A stretch of DNA of 64,000 nucleotides, taken from positions 7,160,001 to 7,224,000 of the forward strand of contig JAMJFZ010000320.1 in the NCBI GenBank assembly GCA_026225945.1. The letters run 5' to 3'. The DNA comes from Cricetomys ansorgei (taxonomy: Eukaryota > Chordata > Mammalia > Rodentia > Nesomyidae). Both the position numbers and the translations under genes were made by a program. Of the stretch, positions 55,516 to 64,000 are shown in pieces (the stretch's first letter is position 1; each line of letters starts with the position of its first letter). Below the pieces are notes generated by a model. The model saw only the letters and a program-made list of their open reading frames with translations, was not told where the DNA came from and did not search any database.

Positions 55516-55735
55516 GCTGGGGAGAGCTCAGTTGGTGCCAGGCAGGGTAGCATGTGCTGGTAAGATAGGGACAGAAGAATCCCAGAGCTTGTTGTCTAGC
55601 CAGCCTAGCCTAATAGGAGTGATCCAGGACCAAGGGAGAGGCCTTGCCTCAAGAAGAAAAGGTGGATGGGACCTGAAGAATGGCACTCAACATTGACGTC
55701 TGACCCTCATGAATACCTGCACACAGACACATTTC
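55516..55735 (+). mobile_element. long composite B2-headed SINE, truncated
   Basis: 'gctggggagagctcagttgg', 'ccagcctagcctaatagg' and 'gagaggccttgcctcaaga' in composite order; the CA tail is short. Confidence 0.65.
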
Positions 55736-55904
55736 AGAACATTTGTTCCACTGTGTGCTGCAACAGCAAGCCTGGCGAGCGGTTAATATGATTTCAAATG
55801 ACTGGGGAACCCTTGTCAACTGGTGTTCCATAGGAAAGGTAAATTGCGTAAACGCTGCTCCTGGAACTGGCCTATGTCACCCTACTAACTCTCTTTGCCT
55901 ACTC
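55736..55904. other. unassigned sequence
   Basis: No feature recognised. Confidence 0.3.
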
Positions 55905-56125
55905 TTAGGGTTATAATTGGCTCGTTGCTTGGATATCTGGTCCCCAGCTAGTAGCCCTGTTTGGGGAGGTTGTACAACCTTTAAAGCACAGAGGGTTAGT
56001 CTGTGCTAATCTCTGGCCCAAGCTTTCGATTTCCTGTGTGACACCGTGATGTGGCCACTCACCACCACAATCCTCCATCACCATGAAACAAGCCAATCCA
56101 CCATGCCATCCGTGCTGTAACAGAC
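55905..56125 (+). mobile_element. possible MaLR-like LTR fragment
   Basis: 'gtttggggaggttgtacaacc' and later 'cctccatcaccatgaaac' recall MaLR/ORR-type internal words. Ends were not found. Confidence 0.35.
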
Positions 56126-57649
56126 TGTACCCCGGGTAGTTTGAATCTGCCCCAGGGATAGCTGAGAGCTCTGCTCATTTCTACCTTTCTGATTCTCAAG
56201 CATCTATTATTCCTCAGGTCCTGTGGGTCCTCCCTCCATTTTCCTGAATGCTGCCCTGCAGTTAGCTAACCTTGACTTTTGTTGCTGGGGAAAAAAACAA
56301 ACTTCTGTAATTCACATAAAAGCATAGCAGATACTATTGCATCTGGGTCCATCAACTGCACCTACCTCCAGGTGTCCCCTCCTTGGCCACTACTGCATAG
56401 AGGGCCAGCCCACCATCAGCAGCAGCATCCTGAAATCCAAGTCCCCATCTCCCCTTTGACACAGTCCCAATTATTCTTACATTGTTATATAAAATAGCAC
56501 CCTGACTCTGTTGAGTGGCCTTCTGTCAAACTTCACCACTCTGAAATAGGATTTTAACTCAAGCTTTAATTCACATGCTATGGCTTGTTGTGTTTTTCAC
56601 TAAATAAATTACTCCCGGGATGGGTTCCACTTCCACCCTGATAGGAGAACTAACTGTTGGCAGTTTAAAAAATTGGTTTGTCCTTGCTTCTAGCCCTAGA
56701 GATTTAGAAGTCTCATCTCCCAGAGACGAGACTCTCGGCATGCTTGGCCTAGAAGAACTCTTATGCACAGCATTCTTGGAGCACCATCTTGTTCCAAGAA
56801 AGACTTTGCTTCCTTCCAGGCATGTTTCCCTTTCTCTGTTAGGGATTTACTAGCTCCTTTGAAGCTTCTGGTCTCTCCTAGGTCACATGACACTGGACAT
56901 TAGCCTGGCCTTTGCTTCTCCTGGGCTTTCCCAGAAAGTCAGAGCCAAGGGGAGTAACCCAGAGTAGACAGGCTTCTCTGCATCTTCGGACTCCTTCCAG
57001 GCATCTGGCCTTCCTCAGGCAGTTGAGGTGGACAGGCTGCATGGTGACAGGCAAATAGGAAACAGGCCTGCACCCGGGTGGTCCGCTGCTTGCTGTCCAC
57101 TGTTGGCTAAGGAACACAACCACTGGCCATACAGCTGTCCAGCAGAGGTGAGTGGGTCCCAAGGACAAACAGTGGAAGCACATACTCCCCCAGCATACCT
57201 GCCTTCTGGCCATAGCAAGCCCAAATGCTGCAAGAGACAAAGGATTCAGGCTACTATCTGTCTTCATTGCCCAAGACAAGGGATACAAGTGTCTGTCTTC
57301 CCTGAATCGATATGGCCAACAGAAACTACCTGAAGGCGGTAGATATACTTGAGCAAATACTTTGAGCCTGAGTCCCCATATTCAACCCATCTGCCTACAG
57401 GGAGTGCCAGTGGAATGCACGAAGGCTGGAGAAGAGGACCCTGCCATGGCTGGCTGGCTGTGGAGTGTCTATCCCAGCACAGAACTGGTTGGGGTAGGAG
57501 CTCCCCTATGCTTCCAAGTGTTTGGAAGTCGCTTTCAGTTGAGCTGCTAGGACTGGACTGTGTAATCATAGGCTATTGGGCAATAAGAAGAGTTGGAGCA
57601 ACCCCCTTCTCATCGCACAGCTAAGCAGGCAGAACGTTAATCCATATAT
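56126..57649. other. unique interval, several frames but no gene recognised
   Basis: About 1.5 kb of mostly non-repetitive sequence. A donor-like AG|GTGAGT is at 57147-57154, but the frame upstream has no domain and no matching acceptor context was found. 57100-57600 could be an unrecognised LTR. Confidence 0.35.
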
Positions 57650-57790
57650 TCGAGGTGTGTCCATTGGGTCCCACTCTGTAACAGGCAATGTCCTGGGTGC
57701 AAGAGATAAAATGGTGAATGACATTAGATCCGGTCCCTCAGCTTAAGAAGATGGCAGTGAAATAGGAGACATGCCGGTCCAGGGGTTGGA
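57650..57790 (+). mobile_element. L2-like fragment
   Basis: 'gtaacaggcaatgtcctggg', 'gagataaaatggtgaatgac' and 'ccggtccctcagcttaagaag' follow the L2 3' order. Confidence 0.5.
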
Positions 57791-58571
57791 TGTGACTATT
57801 TCATGCAAATTGAGTACAGTACAGTGAGACTTTATGATTATATCTCCAGCCAGGCTAATCTAGTCAATCTAATCTAGGCCACAGAACACTACATAGGACA
57901 GTCTTACAGATAGTCAGAATCACCAATCAGCAGCCTTTGACTTAGTGGACAGGGAGCTTATTCAGAGCAGGATTTACCTGATAGGATGGGACATTCTCCT
58001 CTAATGGCATAGAAGATAGGAAGAACCACATTGTGGGTTGCTTGGGGGATTAGGTTCTTGAAGGTAGCCCTTGGCACTGAGGGTAGACCCTGGCTAGCAG
58101 CCAGCAAGCACTCTGCCCTATAGCAACCAACAGATGAATCCTGTCACCAGCTTGAAGCTCCAGGTGAGACCAGCAAGATGTGGGGTTTAAAAAAAAAGAT
58201 TGGCCAGAAAATGGATTGTGTTTAAGTTGCAGGCAAGGAAGGTGTTGTCAAATTCTGAACACCCTCAGGGCCCCTTCCCACTTCCAGGGTGTGCAGCTGC
58301 TCCTCGTAATGGATCTCTTTACCTTCCATCGCCTCTTACAAACTTCCACATCTTCCATGTTTTACTCCTGGGCCTTACTTACCGCAAGCCTTACAGAAAG
58401 CAGCCAACAGAAGTGTTCCACAGCCCGAACGCTGTGTTGTACTGCAATTTGCTTTGTCAAACTAGTCAGTACATTAGTTTGTTTCCATTCATTCTTACTC
58501 AACTTTTCAGAACACAATCCAAGTCCTCTCAAATTCTTTGCCAGAATGTAACATGGATGCTGTTCTAGTTT
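57791..58571. other. unique sequence, no gene recognised
   Basis: Two overlapping ~120-codon frames at 58180-58568 lack domains. Confidence 0.35.
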
Positions 58572-59130
58572 TGTTTTCTACTACGTAATGAAACACTGGT
58601 CAAAACCAACCTGAGTAAAGGGATTATGTCACCTTTACAGGTAAAGGTCCATCACTGAGGGAAGCCAAGGCAGGAAGGAACCTGGGTCTCATGTATTCGA
58701 TAAGATATCGTGGTGACATGAGCATGTGGAGGAAGATAACCATTTACATCACAGTGGACAGGAAGCAGAGAAAGCATATCAGGAAAACAGGGGTCAGATA
58801 TAAGCTTTAAAGCCTGGACCTGGGGCCAGAGAGATGGCTTAGGAGTTAAGAGCATTTGCTCTTGCTGAGGACCTAAAAATGGCTTCCAGCACTCCCATCA
58901 GGCAGCTCACGACCACCAACTCCGAGAGGACCTGACGCCTTCTGGGATGCAAGACCACATACTTCAACATAAAATAAATCTGAAACTCTGGTCCCCAGTG
59001 ACCTACAGCCATCAGCTAGACTCCACCCCTAGAGATTCCACAGCTTCCCAAAACAGCAGCACAAACAGAAATAAGGACTCAAAGCAACAGACTATGGGAG
59101 GTATTTCAGATTCAAGCTCTAACAGCAACG
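58572..59130 (-). mobile_element. MaLR-like LTR, antisense, interrupted by a B2
   Basis: The left part (58572-58821) has 'ctacgtaatgaaacactgg', 'gtccatcactgagggaagcc' and 'cagtggacaggaagcagag'. The right part (58982-59130) resumes with 'ccccagtgacctacagccat' and 'ttcccaaaacagcagcac'. The element is older than the B2 inside it. Confidence 0.65.
58822..58981 (+). mobile_element. B2-type SINE nested in a MaLR-like LTR
   Basis: 'ggggccagagagatggctta', 'gagttaagagcatttgctct' and 'cataaaataaat' give head and tail. The body is short relative to the copy at 37.8 kb. Confidence 0.82.
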
Positions 59131-59299
59131 AATAGCATTAAATGTTTCTATGTATATGTGAACTAACTCATAAAGCAACTGTAAAGTCTTTTGACTCAGA
59201 GATCCCTTTAAGTAATATGAACAAGTAACTTTTGCTAGTGGTATGAGTTCTGGTTATTTTCTTACAACCTATACTCATTCAGCCCCCACACACCTCTCC
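59131..59299. other. unassigned sequence
   Basis: No feature recognised. Confidence 0.3.
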
Positions 59300-59371
59300 T
59301 GTGGTGGGAACAAAACTCAAGATCCTATGCTCACCAGGCAAGCTCCCTACCACTGCGCCACATCCCCGGAC
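59300..59371 (-). mobile_element. ID-like SINE, antisense
   Basis: 'gctccctaccactgcgccac' and 'atccccgg' are the antisense of the ID tRNA-Ala-like head ('gtagctcagtggtagagcgc'). The only free-standing ID copy I found. Confidence 0.6.
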
Positions 59372-60112
59372 CTCAGCTTTCTCAGTGATACCTTTTAATA
59401 CATACTTTTTAAATTTAATACAATTGATTTAACTGGCATTTTGTTGCTTCATTTTGTTTTGCCTTAGAGTTTTTGTGTCCCCAAGGCTACCGAGAGGTAT
59501 TTTCCCCTGCTTTCTTCTAGACTTGAAACATAATGGGTTTCTATTTTGCTTGTTAGGGCTAATAACCATCCCATGGTGAATCTTGTGCTTGGAATAAGGT
59601 CAGAGTCATATTTTATTCTTTCTTCTCATGAATGTGTACAACGATGATGACATAGCCAATTATACAGAAACACTTAAGAGGGCCACAGGGTCAAATACAA
59701 CCACTTTTGCTTGTTTAGGTCTTATTTCCATGGTAACTATTGAAATGAGAGTGACTCAGACATACTTAAATGGCAGAGAGGTGGCTCCTGCGGAGAAGAA
59801 GACTCTGAGCCCACACAGGACTAAATGCACAGCTACGGAGGATAGACAAAGGCCGTGGATCCAGAGCGTGGGAGAAGGGGGGCCCGAGGCAGGAGGTGTG
59901 TCGTGTCCCCTTGAAGAGTGAGGGGACAATGGGCAGTGCACAGCCATTACTGTGAAACTCGGAAGGATGAGCCAGAGGGCTGGCACTAATGGGAGACTCT
60001 CTTACCGTTTTCTCTGAATTCACAGGGATGACACGCTGCCTAGCTCTGCCGTTCTGGTGCTTGTTGTTTTTGTTTTCCAGCAGCATGAAATCATTGCATC
60101 TGATAGGCAGGA
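59372..60112. other. unique sequence, no gene recognised
   Basis: A 97-codon frame at 59628-59921 has no recognisable domain and no splice or promoter support. Confidence 0.4.
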
Positions 60113-60168
60113 ACGCACGCGCGTGCGCACGCGCGCGCACACACATACACACACACACACACACATAC
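60113..60168. repeat. (GC/AC)n alternating purine-pyrimidine tract
   Basis: CGCACGCGCGTGCGCACGCG-type sequence flows into (CA)n. The alternating G-C start is a strong candidate for Z-DNA. Confidence 0.92.
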
Positions 60169-61330
60169 GAACATTCATGCACTCATGCACACAGATACGC
60201 AGGCACTTGCCCAAAAAGAGAAATGTGTTTACCCAGGCTATGGGTAAACCAGACAAGTGAGATCAAAATCAGAAAGGCAAAGGAGCTATGGCAATGCTAT
60301 GCTTGAGTATATACATTAGTATATAAATTACATCTTAGGAAAGAAGTCCCAGTAGTTATGGGTGAGAAAACCCACATAAAGAGGGGCTAAAAAAAGGCAA
60401 AAGTTTCTTTCTGTGTTATAAAAGAATTTGGAAGGAGATGATACAGGACTGGTTTGTCATCGGGAGTCTGGATTTCTTCCATCTTCCCCTCCCAAATCCA
60501 CCCCACCACCACGCATCTTGTAAATAGTTTCAGCCTCAAAATGGATTCATAGTCCAAGCTGGCAGCTGTGACTCCCCAGCCAAAACGTTCAAAATTCTAG
60601 ACACAAGAGGAGAAAAACTACAAAGCCCCATGCCTGCAGTCTGACGACATCGTGAAGGGCTGCAAGGCCCACTAGCATCTTCCTACTGCATCTTGGACCA
60701 ATCCTACGGGGAAACCAGGGAGTTAACTTTTAACTAAACCCATTGACGCCCAGAACAAAACCCAGTGTTTGTAAGCACAAGGAAAGAACAAACGTGGAGT
60801 AAGCAAATGGCGATATCCACCTCTGGAGAGAAGTTTGTAAACTCCAGACACCAAACAAAAGTCAAAGAATTCAAAGTTTGTAAAAGAGATTGCACAATGA
60901 AGTTCTCTTTGGTGGGGTGTGTGATTTCTTCTGTGTCACTTTCCATGTCTTAGTAAATTTTCGTTAAGGAGCAATATGACCAGATGGGAATAAAGAAACG
61001 TGACTTCCTTTTCAAGCTTTTACACCGCGGACTCGAGGATACCCCATGCACCCCGTGCAGGAAATGCACCTGGAATGCAGCCCTCTGCAAGAAGATCCTG
61101 TTTGAGTGAGATGCATGAACCTTGACGTGCATGCTAGTGAGACATTGGCCAGGTCTTGAACTTGCCTCCTGTCCAGCTCCACTCATCTCTGCTCTAGTTC
61201 AGCCTCACACTTCCCATTTGTAAATCTAGGGATTAACAAGGAGGAGACAGTTGAATTTCAACTCAAGGAGCTGAGTCCAGAACCCCTTTATTTTTCTATT
61301 CCCCTCAAAAACCTTGATTGTGCCCAGGAC
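60169..61330. other. unique interval
   Basis: About 1.2 kb. No exon or repeat family was recognised. Confidence 0.4.
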
Positions 61331-61339
61331 AAGAGTGGG

Positions 61340-61570
61340 CAGCCCTGCTATGGGTACCTCACCCAGCCTCGAGCAGATTTTAATTACAGCCCCTGAAGAC
61401 TCTGTTGTAATCCTTTCTTTACCATCATGTAATTGTGCCTTGTTAATACATATCCACTAGCCCCACATGGATATTTCAATTTAAATTAAACAAAAAACGT
61501 TATCATAAGCTTTCCAGTTGTATGATTGAGTTTTTGGGGGATCTCAAATGATCAAATTAGACGGCAGGAG
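61340..61570. promoter_or_regulatory. AT-rich repeat-free block with clustered TAAT cores (candidate conserved element)
   Basis: TTTTAATTACAG (61378), GTAATTGTG (61430), TTAATACAT (61443), ATTTAAATTAAAC (61480) and TGATCAAATTAG (61549) occur within 190 bases. No repeat family was recognised. Role as a homeodomain-bound enhancer is inferred. Confidence 0.3.
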
Positions 61571-61594
61571 CATTGACTATTCCCATCATCACAG

Positions 61595-61705
61595 CAAATT
61601 CTGAGCACTGGAGGGCAGGGATCTCGCTTAGCTCACTCCAGAACCCTCGGAAGCTGACACCCCAACAGGTCCTCACTGAATGTGTGGGAAATGAACAAAC
61701 CATCC
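61595..61705 (+). mobile_element. L2 3'-end-like fragment
   Basis: 'ctggagggcagggatctcgc' then 'cctcactgaatgtgtggga' is the usual L2 3' end order. Confidence 0.5.
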
Positions 61706-62320
61706 GTCCATCAAATCCAACAGGCTGATGCGGGGTGGGAAAGGCATAGCACTTTTCAGCCAAGACCCCAGGGTAATTACAAATGGGTGGGTCTGGAAGA
61801 GAGTGGAGCACGGCGGAGGAGGAACTGACCTTAACTAGTGGGAACCGCCCGCTACTGTTCCAGGCTCTTTCCCCCTGCCAGCTAAAAGTCATGCTAGGCT
61901 GAGTTTCCTTATCAGGCTTCCTCCAGCTAGTATGCAGCCTGCCTTGGGATTGTAAGGTCTGGTTTTGACTAATTGGATTCTTGGCAGGTTGACAGTCAGG
62001 CAATTTTTAATTCTCAATTTTTTGTTTCCTTAGTAAGATTTGATTAGAGGTGAAAGTAGAGGGTACCCTAGAGAATCACAAAGGCTTTTCAGAGACCTCC
62101 GACCCCAGCGCCCCGGAGGTCACGAGTTTACAGGAGTGTTGTGAAAATGAGTGTGTCCTCAGCCTCAGGGCACCGGGACAGATCTAAATTCTTCACGGAA
62201 ACTGTTCAACCCCCAGGCAATCGATTCCCAACCAGGCCCTGCTTCATTGCTCCCCAACTAGACCTGAGAATCATCTTTTTTCCCCTAATCCACTATTCAC
62301 CCAGACTCATAGGTTGCAAC
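61706..62320. other. unique sequence, no gene recognised
   Basis: A short inverted repeat CCTCCG...CGGAGG lies at about 62096-62119. No exon was recognised. Confidence 0.4.
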
Positions 62321-62324
62321 AAAG

Positions 62325-62430
62325 CCCCAACTCTCACAAGTTATGTGAGATCCCTGAGCTTCAGTTTTGTTTTCTATGAAACGGGAGTAAAAGGAGAGCT
62401 AGAAGCATGAAATGAGCCAATGTGGGCATT
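62325..62430 (+). mobile_element. MIR SINE fragment
   Basis: 'gttatgtgagatccctgagc', 'ttcagttttgttttctatgaaac' in MIR core order. Confidence 0.5.
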
Positions 62431-62800
62431 GTCTCATGGTAGCTAACTGCAGGGTGGCCAGATACTTGTTTTGGAGGTCCTGGAGAGGTTCACATGGGCT
62501 GTGGCAAACTGAGGAAAGCAGGTCACCCTTTCAGTGACAGTGGACTTTTCTAATCTGCTCAAGGTCCGAATGGACCAAAAACCCAGGAAGTGAAAATGTG
62601 CTGCCTGCCTTCAAGCCGAGACGGCCATCTTCTTCTGACGCAGAATCTGATTAGAGCCTACTAGGTTTTCCTGCTTCTCAGGCTCTCGGCCTCAGACTGG
62701 AGTGATACACTGGCTCACCTGGGTCTCTGCCTTGCCTGATGTGGAACACAGGAGTCAGTGCCTGACGTATCCTCCATCAGTTCTGCTTCTCTGAGGGATT
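62431..62800. other. unique sequence
   Basis: No feature recognised. Confidence 0.35.
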
Positions 62801-63440
62801 TGGACTAACATGGTGCCTAGTACGGTGTCACGCATATGAAAGGCACTGTGTAGTAGTTTATTACACACATAAATAATAATTAAAATGTTTTATTTTTCTC
62901 ATATTACAAACACATAGATAGAGGTAACGCATGCTAAGGATTGAATGAATAACTATAAGGGTAATTATCATATTGGCTACCATTTATCAAATTCCTACTT
63001 CACACTAGTCTTTATAACAATATAGAAGTACTCCTTCATTATGTGCTATTTACCTCACTTCCGTCCTGATCACTCCACGCCAGGACTCGTAAGGTAGCCA
63101 CTTGCCTGTTCCCCCCATGTCTGACCTTCCATATGGCATTAAATACATCTTTTTAAATAGCAAATCAGATCCCACCACACAATGTCTCATACCTGCCAGG
63201 GGGGCTGCCCGTCTGACAGGATGAAAGAGCTGGATCAAAATGTGTCGCCCGTAAGAATTTTGTAGATGCTTGCTCCATCCATTCAAGTTTACATTGCCGT
63301 TACCCCTTCATCTTGCTGCGAAGACTGAGATTCATTTCACGGAGAGTAAAGAACCTTGTCAAAGGCTTCTCAGCAGGTTGGTTGGTGTCAACTGAATACA
63401 AGGACCTTCGTCCTTGCAGGTGCTCACCCATTTTCAAGCT
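62801..63440. mobile_element. cluster of old MIR/L2-like debris
   Basis: 62805-62860 has a 'gaaaggcactgtgtagtag' tail-like word; 63130-63190 has 'aatagcaaatcagatcccacc' as in L2; 63320-63430 has 'gactgagattcatttcacgg' and 'tcaaaggcttctcagcaggt', an antisense MIR core. Boundaries are soft. Confidence 0.4.
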
Positions 63441-64000
63441 TTTGAGAGGGTCCACATTGACCTCTTATTGTCTGGTTCCTTTGAGGCAACCTTCACAGAC
63501 AGGAAGGGTTCATGGTGTCCTCTGGCTTGAGGTCTTCTCTCTAGCCCTTAGGATAGCAGCAATGAACTCAGCCCCCAGGGGAGTCTCCTCCAGGTTTCCC
63601 TGTCGACCCCTGACCTGTCTCAGCCTCACATCCTCACTGCCTTTGTGCTCCTTCCCAGAATGCTCTTAGCTGTGACGCGAAGGACACGCTACCCCACAGC
63701 AAGCCCTCATCTCAGATATCTAATGTTCTGTGGCTAATGACCCAGCAGCAGGGAGTCTGTGTTGCTGAAGTTCCTCCACAGGCTCACTTGGGAGTTAAGC
63801 TACTCCAACCTCCAATATGCAATTCCTGCCACTTCGGTGCCTTTCTGACTATTCATTGGCTACCAACATTTTAGGCTGATGTCAAATGGGTGCAATTCAT
63901 TCCTGAATGTTATCAAAAATTAAGTCCATTTATAGCATGGTTTGTGATTTCATCTCCAGTTCCAGCCCCTTCTGGATCCTTCTTTTCTTTCTCAAGCCTC
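63441..64000. other. unique sequence to window end
   Basis: A C/T-rich part at 63570-63660 could be L2. No exon was recognised; the 118-codon frame at 63313-63669 spans MIR-like sequence. Confidence 0.35.

Noticed and set aside
57028..57333. Possible exon with donor-like AGGTGAGT at 57147
   Set aside because: A single donor-like word is expected by chance; the frame has no recognisable family and no acceptor partner was found.
59628..59921. 97-codon frame with an acidic start
   Set aside because: No domain recognised, no promoter, acceptor or donor support.
1..64000. A previously undescribed defence, secretion or biosynthetic system
   Set aside because: Nothing in the window resembles a multi-gene system; it is non-coding rodent DNA dominated by repeats.

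Overview
The window looks like nuclear DNA of a muroid rodent (mouse, hamster, vole or relative). It carries B1 SINEs, tRNA-headed B2/B3 SINEs, ID-B1 (B4/RSINE1) dimers, rodent L1 3' ends, short ERVK-type solo LTRs with 6-bp target duplications, MaLR-like LTRs, and many long (CA)n/(TG)n tracts. Older mammalian repeats (MIR, L2, MER5A-like, L1M) are also present. Young BC1-type ID elements are nearly absent, which argues mildly against rat. Species and locus cannot be fixed from sequence alone.

I find no protein-coding gene, exon, rRNA, tRNA or snRNA gene that I can support. Open frames are short, lack recognisable domains, and mostly run through microsatellites or SINEs. This is intergenic or deep intronic DNA. 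There are no operons, ribosome-binding sites, CRISPR arrays or prokaryotic features.

Layout. 0-9 kb: a probable LTR end, a B2, a long unique stretch, a MaLR, a B4 abutting an L1 3' end, then a CpG-rich pocket and an AT-rich homeodomain/octamer cluster (4.1-4.8 kb) that form the best regulatory candidate, then a CTGACT-rich tract and L1/L2 debris. 9-20 kb: a long-form ERVK LTR, an AT-rich stretch, MIR/L2, a composite SINE, B1, L1 3' end, (TCC)n and an old L1 ORF1-region fragment. 20-32 kb: the densest microsatellite area, including a patterned minisatellite at 27.7-28.1 kb, plus MaLRs, MIRs and B2s, and unique CpG-bearing sequence at 28.5-29.3 kb. 32-48 kb: antisense old L1, three ERVK-type solo LTRs (33.8, 45.2, 46.8 kb), a unique block at 35.9-36.5 kb, a SINE cluster at 37.6-38.5 kb and several MaLRs. 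48-64 kb: an LTR-like segment with a 38-bp duplication, L1, composite SINEs, MIRs, a 19-bp minisatellite, a MaLR interrupted by a B2, and AT-rich unique sequence at 61.3-61.6 kb.

The most solid results are structural. Three solo LTRs of one family have their own target duplications (two perfect, one 5 of 6). One of them splits a B2 SINE. Six unique blocks look like candidate conserved noncoding elements and need alignment to confirm. Repeat family names come from remembered consensus patterns, not a database search; boundaries are approximate unless a duplication is stated.
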